From: Streptococcus pneumoniae
GTDB taxonomy: Bacteria; Bacillota; Bacilli; Lactobacillales; Streptococcaceae
Direction of reading: 5' to 3'
NCBI RefSeq assembly: GCF_001457635.1
Contig: NZ_LN831051.1
Location: 248,001 to 312,000 of the forward strand
Length of the DNA: 64,000 bases
Shown here in pieces: positions 35,699 to 45,381 of this stretch; position 1 is the first letter of the stretch; every line of letters starts with the position of its first letter. The notes under the pieces were generated by a model that saw only the letters and a program-made list of their open reading frames with translations, ran no database searches and was not told the DNA's origin. A program made the translations under genes and the position numbers.

Positions 35699-36949
35699 TC
35701 AATTTATCTGCTCACGGTCCAGCAGGTAGCCCCGTACTTCTGAGATAAAATAGAGAGACCCTGTAACGAACAGCAAGTCTTGAGCGTCTGCCCTTTCTTC
35801 GAAACTGCTGATAAATTCTCGGTAAGAGGGAATTACATGGTAACCTGTTACATCTGTCTCGTCCAAAGACCCTTGATAGTCAAAGCCGGTCATTTTGAGT
35901 TCCACTTGAGGTAAATTTTCAGTCAGATAACCCAACATCCCTTGATAATCCTTACGTTTCAAGGATCCAAAGAGGATTTGAGGTCGATAGCCTTCCTGCT
36001 CTTTTTCTTTGATAAACTCAACCAAGCGAGTCAAGGCAGGGAGGTTATGAGCACCATCCAAGTAAATCTGTGGGCGAATACGCTCCAAGCGACCAGCCCA
36101 ATGGGTCTGTTCCAAGGCCTTTCTTACAGACTGTTCATCAATAGCTTCCTTTCTTTCTCCCATAAAAAGAAGAAAAGTTTGCAACGCCAAGGCCGCATTC
36201 TCCTGCTGATAGACTCCTTCTAAGCCTATGTTCAGCTGTGAAAGATTTAGTAAAGAGCTTGAAAAATCACCATTCAGCATTAAAAAATCTTGACCTGCCT
36301 GATAAAGGTTAACAGCTAAAGATTCGGCTTTTTTCTGACAGACAAGCCTAGCTTCTGGAGGCAATTTCGCAATCACTGCCTTCTTACCAGCCTTGAAAAC
36401 ACCAGCTTTCTGCTCTGCAATTGCTTCTAGACTATCACCCAAGGTTTCTTGATGGTCAAGCCCAATGGAGGTGATGACAGCAAGCTCTCCAGTTACCACA
36501 TTGGTCGTGTCAAGTAAGCCACCAATTCCCACTTCTAATAAAACCAAATCCACCTCTTGCTCCCTAAAATAAAGAAAAGCAACTAAGGTCAGCAATTCAA
36601 AAAAGGACAACTGGGCAGGAGTTTGCAGAAGCGTTTTCTCCATCTCCTTGACCTGATCAGTCAAACGGATAAAGTCTGCGTCTGCTATAGGTTGCCCATT
36701 AATGCAGATTCGGTCATTGATAGAGACGATATGAGGGGAGGTAAAGGTCGCAACTTTTTTGCCATGCCCCATAAATAATTCCCTCATAAAAGCAATGGTA
36801 GATCCTTTCCCATTAGTCCCTGTTACGTGGATAATAGGGTAAGACTGCTCAGGATTTCCTAACAAATCCACCGCTTGCTGTATTCGGCCCAAACCTGATC
36901 GAAAATTCAAACCAATCCGACTATGAAGCCATTCTTCTACTTCAAACAT
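35699..36949 (-). CDS. folC: Folylpolyglutamate synthase / dihydrofolate synthase
   Basis: 416 aa Mur-ligase-family enzyme that adds glutamate to dihydropteroate or folates. ATP site HVTGTNGKGST near residue 44; LVLLEVGIGGLLDTTNVV and SIGLDHQETLGDSLEAIAEQKAG are conserved. I start at the second of two close ATGs (36947-36949), which lies six bases after AAGGAG. In streptococci a second folC is often found in the folate operon, so which activity dominates here is open. Confidence 0.93.
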   Translation of the reverse strand: MFEVEEWLHSRIGLNFRSGLGRIQQAVDLLGNPEQSYPIIHVTGTNGKGSTIAFMRELFMGHGKKVATFTSPHIVSINDRICINGQPIADADFIRLTDQVKEMEKTLLQTPAQLSFFELLTLVAFLYFREQEVDLVLLEVGIGGLLDTTNVVTGELAVITSIGLDHQETLGDSLEAIAEQKAGVFKAGKKAVIAKLPPEARLVCQKKAESLAVNLYQAGQDFLMLNGDFSSSLLNLSQLNIGLEGVYQQENAALALQTFLLFMGERKEAIDEQSVRKALEQTHWAGRLERIRPQIYLDGAHNLPALTRLVEFIKEKEQEGYRPQILFGSLKRKDYQGMLGYLTENLPQVELKMTGFDYQGSLDETDVTGYHVIPSYREFISSFEERADAQDLLFVTGSLYFISEVRGYLLDREQIN

Positions 36950-37084
36950 ACACATCTCCTTGACAAAAGTCCAATCAATTATCGCATTAAAGTATGGTTA
37001 CTAATAAAAACAAGGCCAGGATTTTCGTCCCGACCTCTTACCTGGTTAGCTAATAACTAGCCACTATGAATGTGAATATGGGCT

Positions 37085-37210
37085 AAAAACATCCACTAGA
37101 TGTTCCAACTCTTCTCAATTTCTAAGAGTTGGGGTAAAAATGTTCACTGGACGTTCCAACTCTTCCCCATTTCTGGGAGTTGGGCTGATACAGTCTCCCA
37201 GACTGTATCA
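37085..37210 (-). repeat. Array of tandem hairpins downstream of the UPF0473 gene
   Basis: Two 50-bp units (from about 37082 and 37133) share AAAAA-, ACGTTCCAACTCTT and TTTC-GAGTTGGG parts. Hairpins: ACATC/GATGT with a U run on the minus strand, CCAACTCTT/AAGAGTTGG, CCAACTC/GAGTTGG with CCC/GGG, and the perfect GATACAGTCT/AGACTGTATC at 37186-37208. The set most likely terminates the ireB-ruvX-UPF0473 operon in several steps. The 258-bp gap contains nothing else recognisable. Confidence 0.6.
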
Positions 37211-37513
37211 CTCCTCCATAAAGCTGTTGAAGACTTCTTCAATCATGTTCCATTCGTCTTCTGAGTCTTCTGGGATTGGTTGCAATTCGCCTTCTGTTCC
37301 ATCTTCATTTTCAATGAATGAGTAAGCTTGGATTTCAACTTGTCCGTCTTCGTCTTCTTCTGCGTTAACTGGTACTAGAAGAACATAGTTTTTACCAAAT
37401 TCTTCTTTTCCATCAATTGTCAAAAGGATTTCAAACAAGGTTTCATTTCCTTGCTCATCTACTAGTGTGATTAGTTCACGTTCTTCGTGGTCGTGGTTAT
37501 GATCGTGTGACAT
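37208..37513 (-). CDS. UPF0473 / DUF1292 acidic protein
   Basis: 101 aa, very acidic, with an N-terminal histidine-rich stretch [13 protein letters not shown] and the DUF1292 core ([19 protein letters not shown] ... YVLLVPV). The family is conserved next to ruvX and ireB in Firmicutes; function unknown. It follows ruvX by 15 bp. The His-rich tip could bind metal, but that is speculation. Confidence 0.9.
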   Translation of the reverse strand: MSHDHNHDHEERELITLVDEQGNETLFEILLTIDGKEEFGKNYVLLVPVNAEEDEDGQVEIQAYSFIENEDGTEGELQPIPEDSEDEWNMIEEVFNSFMEE

Positions 37514-37528
37514 AGCCTCTCCTTTATA

Positions 37529-37948
37529 TTAAAATTTTCTATCTAAATAATTTTGTAAAATCAACTGAGCTGCTAACTTATCAATGACTTTCTTGCGCTT
37601 ATTGCGACTGATATCTGCTTGTTCAATCAACATGCGCTCAGCAGCCACTGTTGTCAAGCGTTCATCCTGATAGTCTACTGGTAAACCAAAAAACTCTTCT
37701 AGCTTTGCTCCGTAGGCTTGACTAGCTTCTACGCGCGGTCCACTTGTATTGTTCATGTTTTTAGGCAAGCCCACTACAAATCGTTCCACCTTGTAAGTAT
37801 CAACCAATTCCTTAACGCGGTCAAAACCAAATTGGCCTTGTTCTTCATTTATCTGGATGATTTCAAGCCCTTGAGCTGTAAAACCAAGCGGATCGCTAAT
37901 CGCCACCCCTACCGTTTTTGAACCGACGTCCAATCCCATAATTCTCAT
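37529..37948 (-). CDS. ruvX: Putative pre-16S rRNA nuclease / Holliday junction resolvase-like RuvX (YqgF)
   Basis: 139 aa RNase H-like fold. [20 protein letters not shown] carries the first catalytic aspartate (Asp7), VGLPKNMNN the second strand, and [15 protein letters not shown] the DERLTT motif. In E. coli the protein matures the 16S 5-prime end; resolvase activity has also been proposed. Located between ireB (3 bp) and the DUF1292 gene. Confidence 0.94.
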
Positions 37949-37951
37949 AGG

Positions 37952-38218
37952 TTATAGATCGACTCCTTGTCCTTTGAGGTAGTAGCGAACCAATTCCTCA
38001 ACGATTTCATCACGCTCATACTTACGGATTTGATTTCGTGCATTATTATAACGAGGAACGTAGGCAGGGTCTCCACTCAATACGTAACCTACGATTTGGT
38101 TAATTGGGTTGTAACCCTTATCGTTCAACGAAGCATAAACATCTGTCAAAGTTTCGCTAATTTCTTTTTTATTGGAATCGTCCAATTTAAAACGTACTGT
38201 TTCTTCAGTAAATCCCAT
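37952..38218 (-). CDS. ireB: IreB-family protein (UPF0297)
   Basis: 88 aa: [20 protein letters not shown] through [20 protein letters not shown]. In Enterococcus faecalis IreB is phosphorylated by the Stk kinase on N-terminal threonines and modulates cephalosporin resistance; threonines at residues 4 and 7 are present here (FTEETVRF). First of the conserved ireB-ruvX-DUF1292 trio. Role in this organism inferred. Confidence 0.9.
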
Positions 38219-38304
38219 TCTAACACCCTCTTTCCTTAGAATAGTACCATTATAGCATAATTCCTTACCTTCTACAATTCAGGCAGTCTATTTATTTGGA
38301 TTTT

Positions 38305-38874
38305 CTATTGTTCTGTCGCGCCATTTGCCAATCTATCTGAAATATAGTTGCTTGGTTCATTTTTCAAAAGATTTTCCAAACCAATATTCTTCAGATGTTC
38401 CAACTGGGAAGCCTTCTTGACATCCAGAACTTGAAAATCAAAACTAGTCGTTGTTTGAAGTTCCGTTGCGCTCAATAGTTTTGTTTCAAGTTTGAAACCT
38501 ACCAATTTACGAGCTTCAATGATAGACTTATCCTTCTCCTCCGCTTCAAGAAGAGCTTTTTGAGTTTCTTCCACTCCATGTTGGTCAATATAAGTCTTCA
38601 ACTCATCAGAAACTGGACGTTTTTGTTGAATCGTTAAGCTCAAAAAAGTCTTGTCCTTGTATGTAATGGTTTGAGTTTGCTGGCTACCATCATCTGACTT
38701 GGGCAAGACCAAAGTCTTGGTTACAACTGTATTCTTCTCGGCATTTTCAATAACTGGCAATGCCGACTGAAGCGTATCCTTTTCTGTTTTTGTAGCTGGT
38801 CCAGTTTCTTTTTTCTGTCCGCAACCAACCAGGACAAAAAGGAAAGCTAGACTAACAAGAACTATTTTTTTCAT
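38305..38874 (-). CDS. Lipoprotein, DUF1307/YehR-like
   Basis: 189 aa. Signal peptide MKKIVLVSLAFLFVLVGCGQ with lipobox cysteine at residue 18. The mature domain (KDTLQSALPVI... TITYKDKTFLSLTIQQKRPV ... LETKLLSATELQTTTSFDF) looks like the DUF1307 lipoproteins of unknown function. It has a lysine/glutamate-rich helical part (ETQKALLEAEEKDKSIIEA). Monocistronic appearance; transcribed after spx on the same strand. Confidence 0.75.
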   Translation of the reverse strand: MKKIVLVSLAFLFVLVGCGQKKETGPATKTEKDTLQSALPVIENAEKNTVVTKTLVLPKSDDGSQQTQTITYKDKTFLSLTIQQKRPVSDELKTYIDQHGVEETQKALLEAEEKDKSIIEARKLVGFKLETKLLSATELQTTTSFDFQVLDVKKASQLEHLKNIGLENLLKNEPSNYISDRLANGATEQ

Positions 38875-38939
38875 TTCTTTCTTCTTTCTTTTTGAAATTA
38901 AAATAGAATAAGACTGGGAATTGCTCCCAGCCTTGATGT

Positions 38940-39338
38940 TTATAGAGCTGCACGTAAACGTGCTTCTGCATTTTCTACATTACGGACAGAGCGTGGTAGG
39001 AAGGCACGAATATCGTCTTCCTTGTAGCCAACTTGCAGGCGTTTTTCATCTACAAGGATTGGGCTCTTTAAAATTCTCGGTGTTTCCATAATCAGATTGA
39101 GAACTTCATTGACACTCAAATCTTCAATATCCACTCCAAGGGCTTTGGCATAGCGATTTTTAGACGAAACGATGCTGGCTATTCCGTTATCTGTTTTGGT
39201 TAGAATATCCAGTAATTCTTCTCTCGTAATTCCTTCTTTACCAAGGTTTTGTTCTTTATAACTTAACTGGTGGGCATTGAGCCAGGTTTTTGCTTTTTTA
39301 CAGCTAGTACAACTTGAGACTGTATAAATTTTAATCAT
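38940..39338 (-). CDS. spx: Spx-family transcriptional regulator
   Basis: 132 aa, ArsC/thioredoxin-like fold. Redox switch CTSC (Cys10, Cys13), as in true Spx proteins. Spx binds the C-terminal domain of RpoA (encoded at 12797) and redirects transcription under thiol stress. Streptococci encode two paralogues, SpxA1 and SpxA2; I believe this locus is SpxA2 but cannot verify it here. Behind an extended -10 promoter with phased A tracts (39380-39457). Confidence 0.9.
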   Translation of the reverse strand: MIKIYTVSSCTSCKKAKTWLNAHQLSYKEQNLGKEGITREELLDILTKTDNGIASIVSSKNRYAKALGVDIEDLSVNEVLNLIMETPRILKSPILVDEKRLQVGYKEDDIRAFLPRSVRNVENAEARLRAAL

Positions 39339-39379
39339 GTACCTACCCCTTTCGCTACATGTTACTATCAGTTTAGTCT

Positions 39380-39457
39380 ATTATACCATAAAAAACATCC
39401 GACTTGCGACCTATTTTTAATTTTTTTTGACTTTTTTCGTCATTTTCGTACTTTTTT
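39380..39457 (-). promoter_or_regulatory. spx promoter with phased A-tract (bent DNA) upstream
   Basis: Minus strand extended -10 TGGTATAAT (39380-39388). Upstream, T tracts at 39414-39418, 39421-39428, 39432-39437, 39443-39446 and 39452-39457 have centres about 10 bp apart (39416, 39424.5, 39434.5, 39444.5, 39454.5). Such phasing gives intrinsic curvature and can act as an UP element for RpoA. Confidence 0.6.
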
Positions 39458-39469
39458 CTTGACAAACAA

Positions 39470-40531
39470 CTAAATGACTATCAACTCTTTTGGAGCTAGG
39501 GTCAATAATTCACAACCTGTCTCTGTAATCAGGATATCATCCTCGATACGAACGCCATATTTGCCTTCGATATAGATACCTGGTTCATCGGTCAAGGCCA
39601 TACCTGTCTTAATAGTTTCTGTAGAAGTCTGGCTAAAGTAGGGTTCCTCATGGATATCCAGACCAATACCGTGGCCAATGCCGTGAGTAAAGTAGTCGCC
39701 ATAACCTGCCTCAATGATAATATCACGAGGGATTTTGTCAAAGTCACGGAAACCTAAGCCTGCCTTAGCTTGGTCAATCAAGGCTTGGTTAGCTTTTAGA
39801 ACCGTATTGTAAATCTCTGCCTGCTCATCGCTAACATGCCCTAGATAGATAGTCCGGGTCATATCACTGACATAGTGGTCATAGAGACAGCCGAAGTCCA
39901 TGGTAATGGCTTCTCCCAACTCCACTGGTTTGTGCATTGGATGGGCATGGGGTTTAGAAGAATTGATACCGCTAGCTAGGATCGTATCAAAAGATAAGCC
40001 AGATGCTCCCAACTCACGCATGCGGAAATCAAGGAAGTTGGCAATCTCAATTTCAGTTTTTCCTGGTTTGATAAAGTCAAGCGCATCGCGGAAAGCTTGG
40101 TCTGAGATAGAACAAGCCTTGCGAATCGCTGCAATCTCTGCCTCATCCTTAATCATACGAAGACCTTCCACAAACTGAGTTTGTGGAAGCAAGTCCAAAC
40201 CTGCAAAAGCTGCCTGCATACGGTGGTAATAAGACACTGAAATCTCATCTTCAAAACCGATACGAGTCAAGCCCATGTCCTTAACAATTCCTGCAATGAC
40301 AGCCAATTCATCACGATCAGCCACAATCTCAAAACCACTGGTTTCTTGCTTAGCTGCGATGATATAGCGAGAGTCTGTCACTAAGACCTGACGGTCACGG
40401 CTGATAAAGACTGTTCCGTTTGAGCCCCAAAAACCAGTCAAATAATAGACGTTTTTAAGATTGTTGATGATGATACCATCTAGTTCTTTTTCTTGCATTT
40501 TAGCTAGAAATGCTTGTACGCGTTTATTCAT
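39470..40531 (-). CDS. pepP: Xaa-Pro peptidase, M24 family
   Basis: 353 aa cytoplasmic metalloaminopeptidase cleaving N-terminal X-Pro bonds. N-terminal creatinase-like domain (residues 1-125), then the pita-bread catalytic domain with metal ligands in [15 protein letters not shown] (two Asp), [13 protein letters not shown] (His), DEPGIYIEG and VRIEDD (Glu). Its ATG overlaps the uvrA stop by 8 bp, so it is translated with uvrA. Confidence 0.9.
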   Translation of the reverse strand: MNKRVQAFLAKMQEKELDGIIINNLKNVYYLTGFWGSNGTVFISRDRQVLVTDSRYIIAAKQETSGFEIVADRDELAVIAGIVKDMGLTRIGFEDEISVSYYHRMQAAFAGLDLLPQTQFVEGLRMIKDEAEIAAIRKACSISDQAFRDALDFIKPGKTEIEIANFLDFRMRELGASGLSFDTILASGINSSKPHAHPMHKPVELGEAITMDFGCLYDHYVSDMTRTIYLGHVSDEQAEIYNTVLKANQALIDQAKAGLGFRDFDKIPRDIIIEAGYGDYFTHGIGHGIGLDIHEEPYFSQTSTETIKTGMALTDEPGIYIEGKYGVRIEDDILITETGCELLTLAPKELIVI

Positions 40532-43355
40532 GATGTAACTTTCCTTTCAAATAGTGTCCTGTATAGCTGGCTTCGTTGGCAGCTACTTCTTCTGGAGTTC
40601 CTGTTACGATGATGGTTCCACCACCGACACCGCCCTCAGGTCCCAAGTCAATGATATGGTCTGCCGTCTTGATAACATCCAGATTGTGCTCGATGACGAG
40701 GACTGTATTGCCATCGTCTACAAAGCGAGCTAAAACCTTGAGCAGGCGAGCAATGTCCTCTGTATGAAGCCCTGTCGTCGGCTCATCCAGAATGTAGAAA
40801 GATTTTCCTGTCGAGCGTTTGTGGAGTTCGCTAGCTAACTTCATACGTTGGGCTTCTCCCCCAGAAAGGGTGGTAGCTGGCTGTCCCAAGGTCACATAGC
40901 CTAGCCCTACATCCTTGATGGTCTGGAGTTTGCGTTGAATTTTCGGAATGTGTTGGAAAAATTCTACCGCATCGTTGACCGTCATATCCAAGACCTGCGA
41001 AATATTCTTTTCCTTGTAGTGAACTTCTAGGGTTTCACTGTTATAGCGGGTTCCGTGGCAAACTTCACAAGCCACATAAACATCTGGCAAGAAGTGCATC
41101 TCAATCTTGATAATCCCGTCACCTGAGCAAGCTTCACAGCGACCTCCCTTGACGTTGAAACTGAAGCGCCCCTTCTTGTAGCCTCGAATCTTGGCTTCAT
41201 TTGTCTGAGCAAAAAGGTCACGTATATCGTCAAAAACTCCTGTATAGGTAGCTGGGTTAGACCTCGGCGTCCGTCCGATAGGGCTCTGGTCAATATCAAT
41301 CAAACGGTCGACATGCTCAATCCCTGTAATAGTCTTAAACTTACCAGGTTTGTCTGAATTACGGTTGAGCTTCTGGGCAATGGCTTTTTTGAGAATGCTG
41401 TTGATTAGAGTCGATTTCCCTGAACCCGACACACCTGTCACTGCGATAAATTTTCCTAGTGGAAAGCGAGCCGTGACATTTTGCAAGTTGTTCTCACGCG
41501 CTCCTATCACTTCAATAAAACGACCATTTCCGACACGGCGCTCTTCTGGTACTGGGATGACACGTTTGCCTGACAAGTACTGACCTGTGATAGACTTGCT
41601 GTTGCGAGCCACTTGCTTAGGTGTACCTGCTGCAACAATCTCACCACCAAAAACACCGGCACCAGGACCAACGTCAATCAGATAATCAGCTTCACGCATG
41701 GTATCTTCGTCGTGTTCCACCACGATAAGAGTATTGCCCAAGTCACGCATCTTTTTCAGACTGGCAATCAGGCGGTCATTGTCCCTCTGGTGAAGACCGA
41801 TTGACGGCTCGTCTAGGATATAGAGGACGCCTGATAGGTTGGAACCAATCTGGGTTGCCAAACGAATGCGCTGACTTTCCCCACCTGAAAGGGTTCCTGC
41901 TGAACGTGACAGGGTTAGATAGTTAAGACCCACATTATTAAGGAAGGTCAAACGATCCTTGATTTCCTTGAGAATGGGACGAGCAATGATGGCTTCATTT
42001 TCAGACAAAGTTAACTGGCTCACCAAGTCCAAGTGGTCAGCGATAGACAGGTCTGAGATTTCTCCAATATGTGGCCCTTGCTGGCCGCCCACACGGACAG
42101 ACAAGGCCTGGTCATTGAGACGATAGCCTTGACAGGTTCCGCAGGTCAGCTCATTCATGTAGAGACGCATCTGAGTGCGAGTGTAATCGCTATTGGTTTC
42201 ATGGTAACGACGTTTGATATTATTGATAACTCCCTCAAACGGAATGTCGATATCGCGCACGCCACCAAATTCATTCTCATAGTGGAAATGGAATTCCTTA
42301 CCATCTGACCCATAGAGAATCAAGTTCTTATCTTCTTCTGACAGGTCCTCAAAAGGCTTATCCATAGCCACTCCAAAGACTTTCATGGCCTGCTCTAACA
42401 TGTTTGGATAGTAGTTGGATGAGATAGGATTCCAAGGTGCTAGCGCTCCCTCACGTAAGGTTTTGCTAGCATCTGGCACTACCAAATCAGTATCCACCTC
42501 CAGCTTGATGCCCAAGCCGTCACACTCACTACAAGAGCCAAAAGGAGCATTGAAAGAAAAGAGACGAGGCTCTAACTCTGGGACAGTAAAACCACAAACT
42601 GGACAGGCATAATGCTCAGAGAACAACAACTCAGAGTCGTCCATGGTGTCGATAATGACATAACCTTCTGCAATACGAAGGGCAGCCTCAATGGAATCAA
42701 AGAGACGACTACGAATGCCCTCCTTGATAACAATACGGTCAACCACGACATCGATATTGTGTTGCTTGCTCTTAGACAACTCTGGCACTTCGGTCACATC
42801 ATAGACTTCCCCATCCACACGGACACGAACATACCCGTCTTTCTGAACCTTCTCGATAACACTCTTATGTTGGCCTTTTTTCTTGCGGATGACAGGAGCC
42901 AAGATCTGCAAGCGCTGGCGTTCAGGTAACTCCAAAACCTTATCAACGATTTGCTCCACAGAAGAAGCATTGATAGCTCCATGTCCGTTGATACAGTAAG
43001 GCGTCCCCACACGTGCGTAGAGGAGACGCAGATAGTCATTGATTTCAGTCGTTGTTCCCACCGTCGAGCGAGGATTTTTACTAGTCGTTTTCTGGTCGAT
43101 GGAAATAGCTGGGCTGAGACCATCAATGGCATCTACATCTGGTTTTTCCATATTTCCCAAGAACTGACGAGCGTAGGCGGACAAACTCTCTACATAGCGA
43201 CGTTGTCCCTCCGCATAGAGAGTATCAAAAGCCAGACTGGACTTCCCTGAACCTGACAAGCCAGTCACGACAACCAACTTGTCTCGCGGAATCTCCACAT
43301 CAATATTTTTTAAATTATGGGCACGCGCCCCATGAATGACAATTTTATCTTGCAT
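40524..43355 (-). CDS. uvrA: Excinuclease ABC subunit A
   Basis: 943 aa damage-recognition ATPase of nucleotide excision repair. Two ABC modules (GLSGSGKSS near residue 32; GVSGSGKST near 640), two signature motifs ([32 protein letters not shown]) and zinc modules (CPVCGF with [14 protein letters not shown] with CEVCHG). Start at MQDKIVIHG (43353-43355) behind AGAAAG; the 11-codon upstream extension lies in the promoter. An extended -10 TGGTATAAT lies at 43387-43395 on the minus strand. Confidence 0.97.
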   Translation of the reverse strand: MQDKIVIHGARAHNLKNIDVEIPRDKLVVVTGLSGSGKSSLAFDTLYAEGQRRYVESLSAYARQFLGNMEKPDVDAIDGLSPAISIDQKTTSKNPRSTVGTTTEINDYLRLLYARVGTPYCINGHGAINASSVEQIVDKVLELPERQRLQILAPVIRKKKGQHKSVIEKVQKDGYVRVRVDGEVYDVTEVPELSKSKQHNIDVVVDRIVIKEGIRSRLFDSIEAALRIAEGYVIIDTMDDSELLFSEHYACPVCGFTVPELEPRLFSFNAPFGSCSECDGLGIKLEVDTDLVVPDASKTLREGALAPWNPISSNYYPNMLEQAMKVFGVAMDKPFEDLSEEDKNLILYGSDGKEFHFHYENEFGGVRDIDIPFEGVINNIKRRYHETNSDYTRTQMRLYMNELTCGTCQGYRLNDQALSVRVGGQQGPHIGEISDLSIADHLDLVSQLTLSENEAIIARPILKEIKDRLTFLNNVGLNYLTLSRSAGTLSGGESQRIRLATQIGSNLSGVLYILDEPSIGLHQRDNDRLIASLKKMRDLGNTLIVVEHDEDTMREADYLIDVGPGAGVFGGEIVAAGTPKQVARNSKSITGQYLSGKRVIPVPEERRVGNGRFIEVIGARENNLQNVTARFPLGKFIAVTGVSGSGKSTLINSILKKAIAQKLNRNSDKPGKFKTITGIEHVDRLIDIDQSPIGRTPRSNPATYTGVFDDIRDLFAQTNEAKIRGYKKGRFSFNVKGGRCEACSGDGIIKIEMHFLPDVYVACEVCHGTRYNSETLEVHYKEKNISQVLDMTVNDAVEFFQHIPKIQRKLQTIKDVGLGYVTLGQPATTLSGGEAQRMKLASELHKRSTGKSFYILDEPTTGLHTEDIARLLKVLARFVDDGNTVLVIEHNLDVIKTADHIIDLGPEGGVGGGTIIVTGTPEEVAANEASYTGHYLKGKLHHE

Positions 43356-43436
43356 CTTTGTTCTTTCTAGTCCATTATTGCTTACCATTATACCAAAAAA
43401 AGTGAGATTCTATTACCCAAAAGGCCGATTTTGTAG

Positions 43437-43442
43437 TATAAT
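43437..43442 (+). promoter_or_regulatory. -10 element for corA
   Basis: TATAAT at 43437-43442, no clear -35. The 131-bp gap between uvrA and corA starts holds this and the divergent uvrA extended -10. Confidence 0.4.
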
Positions 43443-43486
43443 AGTACAGTGTGAAAAAATCTGAAAAATGAGAAAGGATAAGGGAT

Positions 43487-44432
43487 ATGAAACAAGTTTT
43501 TCTCTCTACAACAACTGAATTTAAAGAGATCGATACGCTTGAACCGGGTACTTGGATCAATCTCGTCAATCCGACTCAAAATGAATCACTCGAAATCGCC
43601 AACACCTTCGATATTGATATTGCCGACCTTCGAGCACCGCTCGATGCGGAAGAAATGTCTCGTATTACCATTGAAGACGAGTATACCCTGATTATCGTAG
43701 ACGTGCCGGTCACGGAGTGAAAGAAATAACCGCACCTACTACGTAACCATTCCGCTTGGTATTATCATCACTGAGGAAACCATTATCACTACGTGTTTGG
43801 AACCACTACCTGTCCTTGATGTCTTTATCAACCGTCGATTGCGTAATTTCTATACCTTCATGCGTTCACGTTTTATCTTTCAAATTCTTTATCGCAATGC
43901 AGAGCTTTACCTAACAGCCCTTCGTTCAATCGACCGCAAGAGTGAACAAATCGAAAGTCAACTGCATCAATCAACTCGTAATGAAGAATTGATTGAGCTC
44001 ATGGAATTGGAAAAAACTATCGTCTATTTCAAGGCCTCCCTCAAAACAAATGAGCGCGTGATTAAGAAATTGACCAGTTCAACCAGCAATATCAAGAAAT
44101 ACCTTGAGGACGAAGACCTGCTTGAAGACACCCTGATTGAAACCCAACAGGCCATCGAGATGGCAGATATTTATGGAAACGTCTTGCATTCTATGACAGA
44201 GACCTTTGCCTCTATCATTTCTAACAACCAGAACAACATCATGAAAACCTTGGCCCTTGTGACCATCGTCATGTCCATCCCAACCATGGTCTTTTCTGCC
44301 TACGGGATGAACTTTAAGGATAATGAAATCCCCCTAAACGGAGAGCCAAATGCCTTCTGGTTAATCGTCTTTATCGCCTTTGCTATGAGTGTCTCGCTCA
44401 CTCTCTATCTCATCCATAAAAAATGGTTCTAA
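43487..44432 (+). pseudogene. corA: CorA-family magnesium transporter, single-base frameshift
   Basis: The reading frame from ATG 43487 ends at TGA 43718-43720 after 77 aa (...IIVDVPVTE). Skipping one base at 43718 gives VPVTE-ERNNRTYYVTIPLG and the frame stays open to 44432. The joined protein is 314 aa: cytoplasmic domain, long helix (residues 140-240) and two C-terminal membrane helices with the CorA selectivity motif YGMNF. The region is not a homopolymer. Either this strain has lost the protein or the base is a sequence error. A downstream ATG (43797) could give a 211-aa fragment lacking most of the N-domain. GAAAGGATAAGG before the ATG. Confidence 0.85.
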
Positions 44433-44443
44433 GAGGAGTTCCT

Positions 44444-45127
44444 ATGTCTCAAATTGATCTACAAAAATTAACTAAGAAAAACCAAGAGTTTGTCCACATT
44501 GCTACCCAACAATTCATCAAAGATGGGAAAACAGACGCTGAAATCCAGACTATTTTTGAGGAAGTCATTCCCCAAATCCTTGAGGAGCAATCTAAAGGTA
44601 CAACTGCCCGTTCCCTATACGGCGCACCAACTCATTGGGCTCATAGCTTCACTGTCAAAGAGCAGTACGAAAAAGAGCATCCAAAAGAAAATGATGACCC
44701 AAAACTGATGATTATGGACTCAGCTCTTTTCATCACTAGCCTCTTTGCCCTTGTCAGCGCCCTCACAACCTTCTTTGCGGCAGACCAAGCTTTCGGCTAT
44801 GGATTGATTACTCTTCTATTAGTTGGACTGGTTGGTGGATTTGCCTTCTACTTGATGTACTACTTTGTTTACCAATACTATGGACCAGATATGGATCGCA
44901 GTCAACGTCCACCTTTCTGGAAATCTGTACTAGTTATCCTAGCTTCTATGTTCCTTTGGTTGCTTGTCTTCTTTGCAACAAGCTTCCTACCAGCTAGCCT
45001 TAACCCAGTACTGGATCCATTGCCACTAGCTATTATTGGAGCAGCCCTCCTAGCCCTTCGCTTCTATCTCAAGAAACGCTTGAATATCCGTAGTGCAAGT
45101 GCAGGACCAACACGCTATCAAGAATAA
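44444..45127 (+). CDS. DUF1129 family membrane protein
   Basis: 227 aa. An N-terminal cytoplasmic helical domain of about 85 residues (LTKKNQEFVHIATQQFIKDG ... VIPQILEEQSKG) is followed by four hydrophobic helices (LMIMDSALFITSLFALVSAL, YGLITLLLVGLVGGFAFYL, VLVILASMFLWLLVFF, LPLAIIGAALLALRFYL). This is the DUF1129 layout; function unknown. ATG 44444 behind AGAGGAG, 12 bp after corA, so co-transcribed with it. Confidence 0.85.
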   Translation: MSQIDLQKLTKKNQEFVHIATQQFIKDGKTDAEIQTIFEEVIPQILEEQSKGTTARSLYGAPTHWAHSFTVKEQYEKEHPKENDDPKLMIMDSALFITSLFALVSALTTFFAADQAFGYGLITLLLVGLVGGFAFYLMYYFVYQYYGPDMDRSQRPPFWKSVLVILASMFLWLLVFFATSFLPASLNPVLDPLPLAIIGAALLALRFYLKKRLNIRSASAGPTRYQE

Positions 45128-45136
45128 GAAAACGAT

Positions 45137-45165
45137 AAAAGCAACTGCAGGTGCGGTTGCTTTTT
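45137..45165 (+). terminator. Terminator after the DUF1129 gene
   Basis: AAAAGCAAC, nine-to-ten base loop, GTTGCTTTTT. Confidence 0.8.
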
Positions 45166-45183
45166 CACTTACTTTTTTGAGTT

Positions 45184-45297
45184 ATATTCAATGAAAATCA
45201 AAGAGCAAACTAGGAAGCTAGCTGCAGGTTGCTCAAAGCACAGCTTTGAGGTTGCAAATAAAACTGACGTGGTTTGAAGAGATTTTCGAAGAGTATT
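45184..45297 (-). repeat. BOX element 1
   Basis: Contains the boxC sequence ATGAAAATCAAAGAGCAAAC and TAGGAAGCTAGCTGCAGG at the left, AGCACAGCTTTGAGG, and at the right the boxA part GACGTGGTTTGAAGAGATTTT with TTCGAAGAGTAT. Orientation A to C on the minus strand; no full boxB. Confidence 0.85.
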
Positions 45298-45345
45298 AAA
45301 AGTATTCTTCTGAAATCCCACATAGCTTTCTCTTATATTTTGTGA

Positions 45346-45351
45346 TAAAAT
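45346..45351 (+). promoter_or_regulatory. Extended -10 promoter of the S66 peptidase gene
   Basis: TGATAAAAT (TG at 45343-45344, -10 at 45346-45351) 31 bp before the ATG at 45382; AGGAGG lies between. Confidence 0.5.
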
Positions 45352-45381
45352 AGGCTCAATCTATTTCTAGGAGGATGAGAT

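Noticed and set aside
37085-37210. Possible CRISPR-like repeat array
   Set aside because: Only two diverged units with self-complementary arms and no regular spacers; no cas genes in the window. These are hairpins.
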